Assembly: GCF_004330295.1 (NCBI RefSeq)
Contig: NZ_SJOJ01000025.1
Coordinates: 1 to 64,000 of the forward strand
DNA: 64,000 bases
Source of the DNA: Rahnella victoriana
GTDB lineage: Bacteria > Pseudomonadota > Gammaproteobacteria > Enterobacterales > Enterobacteriaceae
Direction of reading: 5' to 3'
The first letter of the stretch is position 1, and each line of letters begins with the position of its first letter. Made by a program: the position numbers and the translations under genes. The notes under the pieces are model-generated. The model saw only the letters and a list, made by a program, of their open reading frames with translations. It was not told where the DNA came from and searched no databases. Below are positions 56,040 to 63,706 of the stretch, one piece after another.

Positions 56040-56711
56040 TTCTCTACTGATTTTCTGTGCTGCAGTCATTAAAAATTGGCGAAAACTATCAATATTGAGT
56101 TTGTCACCCTGAATATTAGACAATGCTATGGCTGCTTGCATGCCAGGAATAATACAGGCCAGTCGGTAATCTGTCTGGCTGTATACTTTTTCAAATACCT
56201 GATGTCGCCTTGCCTCTTGTATATCATTTTTCAACAAATTGTGGTCATGGACACCAATGCGAGCGACTATTTCTTCATCACTCATGGCTGAGAGTAGTTT
56301 AATGCCAATGACTGAATCATGAATCGGATAGGACTCATAATTCCCGATAGCACGGGCGATACTTTTCCCTCCACGGGTATGGATTAAATACGTCACATTC
56401 TTCCCGCTTAATATACCAACAACGATAGAAACAGAGTGACTACCAATTTCCTCTAGCATTCCCAACACTGCGCTATAAAAGGTTGAGTTATGTATCGCAC
56501 GGGCAGAGAGCTGGTGGATACCCATCCCTAGACTATATTTTTTTCGTATATCTTGCTCCACCATTTCCAGTGACAATAAAGTCTGCATCAACCGAGTGAC
56601 TTTTGCTGAATCCAGTTCCAAAGTCCGCCCCATCTCCCTGATACCTAAAGCACGATTTCCGGAGGACAATAATTTCAAACAACGAAATGCATCATAAACT
56701 GTGTTGTTCAT
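56022..56711 (-). CDS. IclR-family transcriptional regulator of the sugar-acid operon
   Basis: 229 residues from the ATG at 56711 (GAGG 6 bases upstream); a TTG at 56723 would overlap that ribosome site. HTH at about 6-58 (LKLLSSGNRALGIREMGRTLELDSAKVTRLMQTLLSLEMV) and effector domain. The DNA is AT-richer than the operon it faces. Convergent overlap of 18 bp with dgoA is unusual and could allow antisense effects. Confidence 0.9.
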   Translation of the reverse strand: MNNTVYDAFRCLKLLSSGNRALGIREMGRTLELDSAKVTRLMQTLLSLEMVEQDIRKKYSLGMGIHQLSARAIHNSTFYSAVLGMLEEIGSHSVSIVVGILSGKNVTYLIHTRGGKSIARAIGNYESYPIHDSVIGIKLLSAMSDEEIVARIGVHDHNLLKNDIQEARRHQVFEKVYSQTDYRLACIIPGMQAAIALSNIQGDKLNIDSFRQFLMTAAQKISRESFPIL

Positions 56712-56886
56712 CTCATACCTCAATTATGGGAAAGTGATATTTTTTCCCCCGTTTAAACAGTGCTAAATAGCTTCGCAAAATAGTAGATCACACTTAGAGG
56801 GGACTCAGCCCGGATTGTGCGATCTGGGGGCCGCTTGGAAAACGGAAAATATCCTACGCTAAGCCAGTGACTTAAGCAGGTATGAC

Positions 56887-56912
56887 GGTCCGCTTTGTGC
56901 CAAAAGCGGAAG
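56887..56912. repeat. Dispersed intergenic repeat, partial copy 4
   Basis: GGTCCGCTTTGTGCCAAAAG followed by CGGAAG is one half-unit of the family, matching 42241-42262. Confidence 0.6.
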
Positions 56913-56984
56913 TCACGAACAGTAAAGTGCGTTAATCAAAGGGGTGCAGGTCAGTGAGATGGGTTGGCAAACCGGTCAGCGAAT

Positions 56985-57491
56985 TCACCCACGAAGCATC
57001 TGAGCTGCTAGTCTAAGATATTTCATGTAAAAGCCCAGCGCTCGCCCACTGTAAAACCCAACACTCAGACCGGATGCAATCGCCAAGATTGTTAGTTGCA
57101 TAAGAGATAGACTATGAGGATTAGCCATCGCCTCGGAGTACCCTAGATAATAACGCACCGCAAAATATAACAAAAAAACAATCAATACAGAAATTGTACC
57201 AGGTATGTTAATTGTATTAACTTTAGTTCCCAGACTTACAGCCGCTTTTTGAGTAAATTTGAATATTATGAGTGCGCTTATTATAAAGGACGATAACCAA
57301 TATACTGACATAGTTAATGGTAGCGGATGGTGCCATATCGACCATAAAGAAAGGCTCAGGAAGATACAAGGTAACAAAATAAAGCTATGAATATCAACGT
57401 CCCTACGGTGGCGGGCTTTAAAACAGTAATATAGCGTGACAAAGAAAACGACAAATACCCAAGTAGGGGTATTCTCCAACGTTATCAACAT
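56985..57491 (-). CDS. DUF6622-like small integral membrane protein
   Basis: 168 residues with five hydrophobic segments (about 10-24, 36-53, 61-79, 94-113, 129-147). It opens with LENTPTWVFVVFFVTLYY, typical of a small family of enterobacterial membrane proteins of unknown role. The DNA is clearly AT-richer than its neighbours. It lies between two repeat copies, consistent with a recently acquired single gene. Confidence 0.72.
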   Translation of the reverse strand: MLITLENTPTWVFVVFFVTLYYCFKARHRRDVDIHSFILLPCIFLSLSLWSIWHHPLPLTMSVYWLSSFIISALIIFKFTQKAAVSLGTKVNTINIPGTISVLIVFLLYFAVRYYLGYSEAMANPHSLSLMQLTILAIASGLSVGFYSGRALGFYMKYLRLAAQMLRG

Positions 57492-58102
57492 AATAGGTCC
57501 ATTTTAAGATTTAATAAAGGGGGAAGGGAAATAGTATTCTCCAAAATTAAATAAATACAAGGTCATTTGAATGAATTTGGCTATAAGTAGATAAAACGGT
57601 CATCAAGGCTTGAAACCGTCATTCGTGCCTTCCCTGGTATTCTGCAACAACTCGATCCCCAGTCATTCATTATGACCTGCTCCCCATTGCTCAAGACGCC
57701 TCGATGTAAGTATACATTCCGAACTTCCGCTGTTCGCTCATACCGAACCTTCAGCGCCACGCACTCGTCCTCTTAGTACCCATGCGGACCCCGCTCATGT
57801 CCCTGCCATGTCGGTCAAATGTGAGCCGGTCACTTCGGGCGTACAGGCACCTGTTTACACAGCGCATGAGACATAACTAACGACGTGGTCACTGAACGAT
57901 GAACGGCAAGGGCATCGACCATGGCCTCAAGAACAGTCGGTTGAGAAAACGCACAACGTACGGTTAAGCCGTCCTCTCCTGTCATCCCAGCACTATCTCC
58001 GCAAGTTGATCCGTTCGCCCCTCGCGCACCGAACTGTCCTATTCTGCCGTCCTCTGAACTCTCATTTCCTATACTGGTAGTTTGTGAAAAAAACGGGGAG
58101 GG
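57492..58102. other. Gap with repeat copy and decayed sequence
   Basis: 611 bp with a repeat copy at 57725-57800. A 51-codon minus-strand frame (57830-57985, containing FSQPTVLEAMVDALAVHR) is open but has no convincing ribosome site or family; it may be a gene remnant. The right end supplies the MscS promoter. Confidence 0.5.
57725..57800. repeat. Dispersed intergenic repeat, copy 5
   Basis: TTCCGCTGTTCGCTCATACC, then CTCGTCCTCTTAGTACCCAT and GCGGACCCCGCTCATGTC. The order of half-units is the same as in copy 1. Confidence 0.7.
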
Positions 58103-59212
58103 ATGATGGATTTCTTATCACGCTTTGATGTCATCGCATTAGTGATGTCGCCGGTATTTTGGATCGGGGTGGCGACGATGTGTGTCGTGACGTTCGTGAC
58201 CTACTGGCTGATTAACTGGTTGTTGTCGTTTCTGCGTAAGGGCGTCAGGACATGGGGAGATATGCATCCGGCGACCGACAGAATGCGGTTTATTCTCGGT
58301 GATATGCTTGACCGGACCAGCAGCCTGCTGATCTTTGTCGCGGCGTTCCTGTTCAGCCTGCGGTTCGTTAATTTACCCGATAATCTCTATAACACCATCA
58401 GTCACGCCTGGTTCCTGGTGCTGGCGTTGCAGATGGCGCTGTGGCTGGATCAGGGCGTTGTCTCGTGGCTTCGGCACATCATGCATCAGCCGGGAATGAA
58501 TAAGAATCCGGTCACGCTGGTGATCACCGGACTGATATTCCGCGCGGTGGTCTGGTCGGTGATGCTGTTGTCGATTCTGGCGAATGTGGGCGTCAATATT
58601 ACCGCGCTGGTCGCCAGTCTGGGGGTCGGCGGTATCGCCATTGCACTGGCTATCCAGACCATTCTCAGCGATGTCTTCGCCTCACTTTCCATCGGCTTTG
58701 ATAAGCCTTTCGAAATCGGTGATTTTGTGGTGTTCAATGATGTCGCCGGGACCGTCGAACATATTGGTCTGAAAACCACCCGCATCCGCAGTTTAAGCGG
58801 GGAACAGATCGTCTGCGGCAATGCCATATTACTTCAGCAGACCTTGCACAATTACAAACGCATGCAGACCCGTCGTATCGTGTTTAATTTTGGGGTGGCG
58901 CTGAATACGCCGCCGGATAAGTTGCGCAATATTGGTGAAGCGTTGAAAGAGATTATTACCGAGATGGGCGAAACCAAATTCGACCGGGCGCATCTGCTGG
59001 GATTTGGCACTGACCGCCTTAATTTCGAAGTGGTGCATATCGTCAATACCGCTGATTACAATAAATATATGGATATTCAGCAGGAAATTAATATCCGGAT
59101 TATTGAGAAGTTAATGGAGAACGGCATCGAAATGGCACTGCCAAATATGATTGTGAAAACGCCGGATGCCCGGATGCCGGGGGAGGCGCCGCAGCCTGCG
59201 GCGGAAGGGTGA
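58103..59212 (+). CDS. MscS-family mechanosensitive channel
   Basis: 369 residues with four to five membrane helices and the MscS core: the pore helix (VASLGVGGIAIALAIQTILSDVFASLSIGFDKPFEIGDFV, about 173-212) and the beta domain (GTVEHIGLKTTRIRSLSGEQIVCGNAILL). It protects against osmotic downshock in the inner membrane. It resembles the YbdG/YnaI size class, not the minimal 286-residue MscS. GGGGAGG precedes two possible ATGs (58103, 58106). Confidence 0.92.
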   Translation: MMDFLSRFDVIALVMSPVFWIGVATMCVVTFVTYWLINWLLSFLRKGVRTWGDMHPATDRMRFILGDMLDRTSSLLIFVAAFLFSLRFVNLPDNLYNTISHAWFLVLALQMALWLDQGVVSWLRHIMHQPGMNKNPVTLVITGLIFRAVVWSVMLLSILANVGVNITALVASLGVGGIAIALAIQTILSDVFASLSIGFDKPFEIGDFVVFNDVAGTVEHIGLKTTRIRSLSGEQIVCGNAILLQQTLHNYKRMQTRRIVFNFGVALNTPPDKLRNIGEALKEIITEMGETKFDRAHLLGFGTDRLNFEVVHIVNTADYNKYMDIQQEINIRIIEKLMENGIEMALPNMIVKTPDARMPGEAPQPAAEG

Positions 59213-59329
59213 TGTACCGTTTTCAGGCAATTCCGCCATGCTTTGCTACGCTTTCTGAGCATTGAATTTTCTGAGCCTGACCCTGCATACCGTACTGTTT
59301 TCCCTTCAATTACCTGAGGAGTGCATACT

Positions 59330-60166
59330 ATGCCATTTGTTAAAACCCAAGACGGCGTCAATATTTTCTTCAAAGACTGGGGTTCCAAAAGCGCACAACC
59401 TGTTGTTTTTCATCATGGCTGGCCGTTAAGCGCCGATGACTGGGATACACAAATGCTGTTCTTCCTGAAAGAAGGTTTTCGTGTGATCGCCATTGACCGC
59501 CGGGGCCACGGACGCTCAGATCAGACCAGCGAAGGCAACGATATGGATCATTACGCGTCGGATGCTTCCGCCGTGGCCGAGCATCTTGATCTGCACGATG
59601 CGGTGCATATCGGGCATTCCACCGGTGGCGGGCAGGTGGCGCGGTATGTCGCGAAATTTGGACAGCCGCAGGGCCGGGTGGCGAAGGCGGTGTTGATCAG
59701 TGCCGTGCCGCCGCTGATGGTGAAAACAGACAGTAATCCTGAGGGGACGCCGATTGAGGTGTTTGACGGTTTTCGCAGCGCGCTGGCGGCCAACCGTGCG
59801 CAGTTCTATTTAGACGTTGCCACCGGGCCGTTTTATGGGTTTAACCGCGACGGGGCGGAGGTCTCGCAGGGCACCATCAACAACTGGTGGCGTCAGGGCA
59901 TGACAGGCAGCGCCAATGCGCATTACGAAGGCATTAAAGCGTTTTCAGAAACGGATCAGACAGAAGATCTTAAAGCGATCACGGTGCCGGTGCTGGTGTT
60001 GCAGGGCGATGACGATCAGGTGGTGCCGTATAAAGATGCGTCACTGCTGCAGGATAAACTGCTCGCCGACAGCACCCTGAAAATCTATCCGGGTTATCCT
60101 CACGGTATGCACACCACCCATGCGGACGTGATAAACGCTGACATTCTGGCGTTTATCCGCAGTTAA
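59330..60166 (+). CDS. Alpha/beta hydrolase (arylesterase/non-heme chloroperoxidase type)
   Basis: 278 residues from the ATG at 59330, with GAGGAG 8 bases upstream. HHGWPLSADDW oxyanion region, IDRRGHGRSD, nucleophile Ser97 in GHSTGGG, Asp in LVLQGDDDQVVP and His in GYPHGMHTTH complete the triad. Typical of the cofactor-free chloroperoxidase/arylesterase group. Followed by a terminator. Confidence 0.92.
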   Translation: MPFVKTQDGVNIFFKDWGSKSAQPVVFHHGWPLSADDWDTQMLFFLKEGFRVIAIDRRGHGRSDQTSEGNDMDHYASDASAVAEHLDLHDAVHIGHSTGGGQVARYVAKFGQPQGRVAKAVLISAVPPLMVKTDSNPEGTPIEVFDGFRSALAANRAQFYLDVATGPFYGFNRDGAEVSQGTINNWWRQGMTGSANAHYEGIKAFSETDQTEDLKAITVPVLVLQGDDDQVVPYKDASLLQDKLLADSTLKIYPGYPHGMHTTHADVINADILAFIRS

Positions 60167-60191
60167 TGTCTGTGTCGTGTAGGTCTTTCAG

Positions 60192-60217
60192 AACCCGCCC
60201 GTGGCGGGTTTTTTTGT
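60192..60217 (+). terminator. Terminator of the hydrolase gene
   Basis: AACCCGC / GCGGGTT stem with a 5-base loop and a T7 tail. Confidence 0.85.
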
Positions 60218-60225
60218 CTTTCATA

Positions 60226-60615
60226 TCAAATCAGCGGGCTGAGTTTTTGGTGTATCTCGTCCATCCCTTTGATGTCTTTTTCTGAATAATACACGGTATT
60301 CAGCGCGTCAAACTGTTCAAGACGGGACAGGGCGTTAAATGCCTGGGCGACATCCGTATGCGTATCAAATACCTCGTCGGTTCGGATCTTGTCTGTTCTG
60401 GCGGCTTTAATTTCCGCCCTGAGCCGGAGGATGATTAACTGATTACTGAAATACTGGTTTTCTAAATCGCCGGAGGAAATTTTTGCTGTCACGCTGACCG
60501 GTTGCTCCGAAGTGCGCGCCGGAAAAGAGAGCGCATTTATTGACTGAATTGTCTGCGCTTCGGGTGAGCTGCATCCTGTCAAAATAAATGCCAGTAAAAT
60601 CATGGTTTTCTTCAC
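60226..60615 (-). CDS. Small putative lipoprotein
   Basis: 129 residues if the GTG at 60615 is used, which has AGGAAT 5-6 bases upstream and gives a clean signal MKKTMILLAFILTGC with a lipobox (LTGC, Cys15). A longer ATG start at 60645 would spoil the signal. The mature part is mostly polar and helical (LENQYFSNQLIILRLRAEIKAARTDKI). No family recognised. Convergent with the hydrolase. Confidence 0.65.
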   Translation of the reverse strand: MKKTMILLAFILTGCSSPEAQTIQSINALSFPARTSEQPVSVTAKISSGDLENQYFSNQLIILRLRAEIKAARTDKIRTDEVFDTHTDVAQAFNALSRLEQFDALNTVYYSEKDIKGMDEIHQKLSPLI

Positions 60616-60790
60616 GCGTATTCCTGTCTGTTCTTTGAGTTTCAATCGTTGCGACGCATTTTAACAGGGCAAAACAGGGTGGCTGAACCGCGAGTTTGTT
60701 TAAATCTGGACGTAACAACGGTTGTTTTAAAACGTGAATTACATTTTTCTGAAGCACTGACTGCACAGGCGCGGGAAGAAACAGACATGA

Positions 60791-60818
60791 AAAAACCCGT
60801 CAGGGGAAACGGGTTTTT
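60791..60818 (-). terminator. Terminator-type hairpin on the minus strand
   Basis: AAAAACCCGT / ACGGGTTTTT arms with an 8-base loop. T-rich flanks on both strands; no protein gene ends here. Confidence 0.7.
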
Positions 60819-60967
60819 GTAGGTTACGAGGGGAACTCGCGAGGTATCTGTAGGTTGCTACAGAGAGGTTCACTATACACGTCATGTGTGACGAAATTGT
60901 GTAGGAGAATTCTGTATCTCACTCAACCTGAGCGCGGGAATTGCCCTTTCTTCAGGCAATAAAAAAG

Positions 60968-60977
60968 GCCCGAAGGC
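60968..60977. repeat. Target-site duplication of the IS element, left copy
   Basis: GCCCGAAGGC, identical to 62392-62401. It is the centre of a former terminator (AAAAAAGGCC-CGAA-GGCCTTTTT). Confidence 0.85.
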
Positions 60978-60986
60978 TAATGCTGG

Positions 60987-62309
60987 TCACTTAAGGTGAC
61001 CAGCATTGTTTTTTAAGGGATATTTCGACCTTTTTTCTCTCACTTCCCTTGCATATTCACGCTCACGCCTCGGGGGGAGTTTTAGCATCGCTGCGTTGCT
61101 GTAAAAATGCTTCAGATGACCCGGGATGGCTCCCGCTGATGCCCACGGCAGCCCGATTAACAACCGTAATATCTCCGACACTGCACCGCTAAAACTCAGC
61201 TGATAAGGCAGATAATCTCCCTTCAGGCTGAATGCCATCTTGATCATCTGGTAACGAACAAGGTTATAAGTCAGCAGGATACCCCACAGTTCCTGCCTGA
61301 CCATTTCCGGCAGTTTGCTTCTCAACGCCCACCGGTTCCCCAGTAAAAACTGCTTAGCCTCCCGGTATCCTAACTCGATTTCCCAGCGATGCTTATAAAG
61401 CTCCGCCACGCTGGCGGCCGGATAACGCATCGCATCCGTCATTGACGTCACAACCTGCCGTTCAACGCCATTGACCTTCCGGCGGATAAGCCGCACGGTT
61501 ATTTCTTCCGGCAGTCCTTCCCACTGTTTTCTGGCCTGCGGTGACGTTTTCAGCCGTATCAGCTCGTCCTGTTTGCCGAGCTTACACACCACCTCGTACT
61601 GCGTGTTCTTTTTCAGCGGCGTCAGCCAGTGGCGATTTTCGCCCGCATTATGCCAGTCATGTAGCAGTCCTAAAGAGTAAAAACCCTTATCAAACAGCGT
61701 AATACTGTTATCCGGCGCGCTGTCTGCCAGATGTGCCGCCAGGCGCATCTCGTTAACGTCGTAACTGTCCATCACACTGGCCCGCAGCAGGTGGCTGCTC
61801 AGTTCCATCAGGCATACCATGCGGACCTGAGGATATCCGCGTTCACCGTGCTGGTTAGAAGCCTTACCGAAGGCCTCTGCATTTTCAGGCGTGTCCTGCG
61901 TATGCCAGACTACGCCATCGACGGCATTGAGTGTCAGTCCGTGCCAGAGAGGATGTTTTACCTCTGCATGCCAGTGTTGCTGAGTGATATCAAACAGAAC
62001 CCGGATGGCATCTTCACCTAACGTTTTTCTGCGGGCAATAACGGAGCTGGGTACGGTGAATGAGCGTCCGGTTCGGTCAACAATATCCATCAGATTAACG
62101 ATATGACTCATAGGCTTATTGTTGAATATGGCCATAGCGATAACCAGCCAGACCATGGACTCGAGGGGGAGTTTACGCTTGCGTAGGGTGACGGTGTCAG
62201 TAAGAGAAAAAGCTTGCTGAATGAGGTCAGGAGACAGGAGGTCAGCGAGGCTTTGAACTTCATCGGGGGCAGTAAGATTGATAATACCGAGAGCTTGTGA
62301 AAGTTCCAT
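60987..62309 (-). CDS. IS4-family transposase
   Basis: 440 residues, close to E. coli IS4 InsG (about 442). The DDE triad is intact: Asp131 (NAVDGVVW), Asp207 (TLFDKGFYS), Glu312 in YKHRWEIELGYREAKQ with the Y-R-E-K signature (Tyr305, Arg308, Glu312, Lys319). No frameshift is seen, so it should be active. A hairpin directly before the start codon probably blocks translation of transcripts entering from outside. Confidence 0.93.
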   Translation of the reverse strand: MELSQALGIINLTAPDEVQSLADLLSPDLIQQAFSLTDTVTLRKRKLPLESMVWLVIAMAIFNNKPMSHIVNLMDIVDRTGRSFTVPSSVIARRKTLGEDAIRVLFDITQQHWHAEVKHPLWHGLTLNAVDGVVWHTQDTPENAEAFGKASNQHGERGYPQVRMVCLMELSSHLLRASVMDSYDVNEMRLAAHLADSAPDNSITLFDKGFYSLGLLHDWHNAGENRHWLTPLKKNTQYEVVCKLGKQDELIRLKTSPQARKQWEGLPEEITVRLIRRKVNGVERQVVTSMTDAMRYPAASVAELYKHRWEIELGYREAKQFLLGNRWALRSKLPEMVRQELWGILLTYNLVRYQMIKMAFSLKGDYLPYQLSFSGAVSEILRLLIGLPWASAGAIPGHLKHFYSNAAMLKLPPRREREYAREVREKRSKYPLKNNAGHLK

Positions 62310-62310
62310 T

Positions 62311-62345
62311 TAAAAAGGGTCCATGTTGAGCATGAACCCTTTTTA
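62311..62345. promoter_or_regulatory. Hairpin upstream of the transposase start inside the IS
   Basis: TAAAAAGGGTCCATG pairs with CATGAACCCTTTTTA (one mismatch) around TTGAG. On the transposase strand it ends two bases before the ATG, covering the ribosome site and offering a terminator-like T run. IS10 and IS50 use similar structures to silence read-through transcripts. Confidence 0.7.
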
Positions 62346-62391
62346 CACGAGCCACCGGATCGGTCAACTGATCCTTAAACGATCGGCATTA

Positions 62392-62401
62392 GCCCGAAGG
62401 C
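62392..62401. repeat. Target-site duplication of the IS element, right copy
   Basis: Second copy of GCCCGAAGGC directly outside the right inverted repeat. Confidence 0.85.
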
Positions 62402-62423
62402 CTTTTTATCGGTACAAGACGGT

Positions 62424-62696
62424 TTACTTACGACCCAGCAGTAACCCGAGCACGACACCAATTGCGCCGGCCGCGATCAGACCTGACAGGGGATTTTCTT
62501 TGATTTTCTCCGCGACGTCAGACACGACTTCACAGGCCTGAGCCGAGTATTTACGTGCTGCGCCTTTAATCTGGTGCTTAGGAGAATCAACAAAATCGCC
62601 AAATTGTTTCTGCGCTTCACCGGCAAGCTGGTTGTCTTTGTCTTCGAGCTTATCTGCCAGATGGTTTGCATCTGCATCGATATCATGTGAGGACAT
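62424..62696 (-). CDS. DUF883 family protein (ElaB/YqjD-like), membrane-anchored
   Basis: 90 residues: acidic/polar helix (LADKLEDKDNQLAGEAQKQF), a middle amphipathic segment (KYSAQACEVVSDVAEKIKENP) and a C-terminal glycine-rich helix LSGLIAAGAIGVVLGLLLGRK that inserts into the inner membrane. Relatives bind ribosomes through the N-terminal part in stationary phase. GGAGA precedes the start. Its terminator has been split by the IS element. Confidence 0.88.
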   Translation of the reverse strand: MSSHDIDADANHLADKLEDKDNQLAGEAQKQFGDFVDSPKHQIKGAARKYSAQACEVVSDVAEKIKENPLSGLIAAGAIGVVLGLLLGRK

Positions 62697-63079
62697 ATCT
62701 CTATCTCCTTTAGTTAACCGTTATTAAGCGTAGTCGAGATTTTAAAATCTGGGTGTTAATACGGAATAAAAAACGGCCATGCTGTAAGAATATGTTAATA
62801 ATACGGATTTCTCTTAATTAACTGCCCTGAGGAGATCGCGGTTTTTTTAGTGGGCCGTTTTATTTCAAATACAACATCAGCAGGTAATAAATAATCGCAA
62901 GTTACGTTAAATAATAATGTTGCCGTGAGATTATTCCTACAACGAATGTAATCCTCCTGACATATTTATTCACTTATTTACGTCATAGTTATTTCATCCT
63001 TCAGAGACCGCTATCCGGGTCCGACGGGAAGGAATAAAAGACGCTTATTTTAATTGATGTGCAGATGGATGATAGAATT
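62697..63079. other. Divergent promoter region, DUF883 and fimbrial operon
   Basis: 383 bp, AT-rich. I see no invertible-element repeats of the fimS type and no recombinase gene nearby, so phase variation is not evident from this window. Confidence 0.5.
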
Positions 63080-63643
63080 ATGAAAAAATTAAATATTGCT
63101 TTCGCAGCGACCACATTGGCGCTGATTTTGGGTCAGCAGGCATACGCGGCAGATGGCACCATTACTTTTAATGGTGAAGTTACTGACGTGACCTGTATTG
63201 TTTCTGCGGGTACAGGTGCGGATACTACTATCAAGTTGCCTACCGTTGCGGTAAGCGCATTCGGCAGCCTGGCCAATACCACCGCGGGCGCAACGCCTTT
63301 TGCTATCTCTTTGACCGGTTGTGCGAGTACGGCTGGCGCGCTGGCACAGCCAAAAAGCGTAGCGGTGTATTTCGAGCCGGGTAGCAATGTTAATGCGGAC
63401 GGGCGTTTGAACAACACCGTTACGACCGGTGGCGCAACCAACGTTGATATTGCGCTCTATCAGGCTTCTGCGAATACCAAACCACTCGTATTAGGTCAGA
63501 TCCCTTCTGCCGGATACTCCACTATTTCTAGCACTGCGCCTGCAACCACCATGAATTTCCTGGCGAAGTATTATTCCACAGATGTTGCTGTAACTTCCGG
63601 TTTAGTTTCTTCCAACGTCACTTATTCCATTGTTTATCCATAA
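63080..63643 (+). CDS. Type 1-like fimbrial major subunit
   Basis: 187 residues from the ATG at 63080. Signal peptide to about AYA-AD (22). Mature protein opens with GTITFNGEVTDVTCIV and has the paired cysteines (Cys in DVTCIV and LTGCAST) of pilin domains; it ends with the beta-zipper motif VTYSIVYP. Exported and assembled by the chaperone-usher route. First gene of a fimbrial operon that leaves the window. Confidence 0.92.
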   Translation: MKKLNIAFAATTLALILGQQAYAADGTITFNGEVTDVTCIVSAGTGADTTIKLPTVAVSAFGSLANTTAGATPFAISLTGCASTAGALAQPKSVAVYFEPGSNVNADGRLNNTVTTGGATNVDIALYQASANTKPLVLGQIPSAGYSTISSTAPATTMNFLAKYYSTDVAVTSGLVSSNVTYSIVYP

Positions 63644-63657
63644 GTATTGTTAGTTAA

Positions 63658-63679
63658 CCGCGCGGGTTTATCCGCGCGG
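63658..63679 (+). promoter_or_regulatory. Intercistronic hairpin between pilin and chaperone genes
   Basis: Perfect 8-bp stem CCGCGCGG / CCGCGCGG with a 6-base loop, 14 bp after the pilin stop. No T-tract; such hairpins keep major pilin mRNA abundant relative to downstream genes. Confidence 0.7.
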
Positions 63680-63706
63680 ATCTGTTATTAAAAAGGATTT
63701 TGTATC

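Larger units (their letters stand above)
60616..60977. other. Gap with possible small-RNA-like unit
   Basis: No protein gene. A minus-strand hairpin (60791-60818) of terminator type is preceded on that strand by a further pairable segment (CTGTAG/CTACAG near 60849-60862) and a TATAGT near 60880. This could be a short transcript or just the promoter region of the lipoprotein gene. The right end holds half of a terminator split by the IS element. Confidence 0.4.
60978..62391 (-). mobile_element. Intact IS4-family insertion sequence (IS4 group)
   Basis: 1414 bp bounded by imperfect terminal inverted repeats, TAATGCTGGTCACTTAAGG at the left and TAATGCCGATCGTTTAAGG read inward from the right (15 of 19 match), with a 10-bp direct target duplication outside. 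The right-hand repeat is very like that of E. coli IS4. It carries one transposase gene on the minus strand. Confidence 0.92.

Noticed and set aside
57830-57985. 51-codon minus-strand frame
   Set aside because: Open but unrecognised and without a clear ribosome site; may be a relic. Not called as a gene.
62697-63079. Invertible fim switch
   Set aside because: No inverted repeats of the fimS kind and no recombinase gene found in the window.
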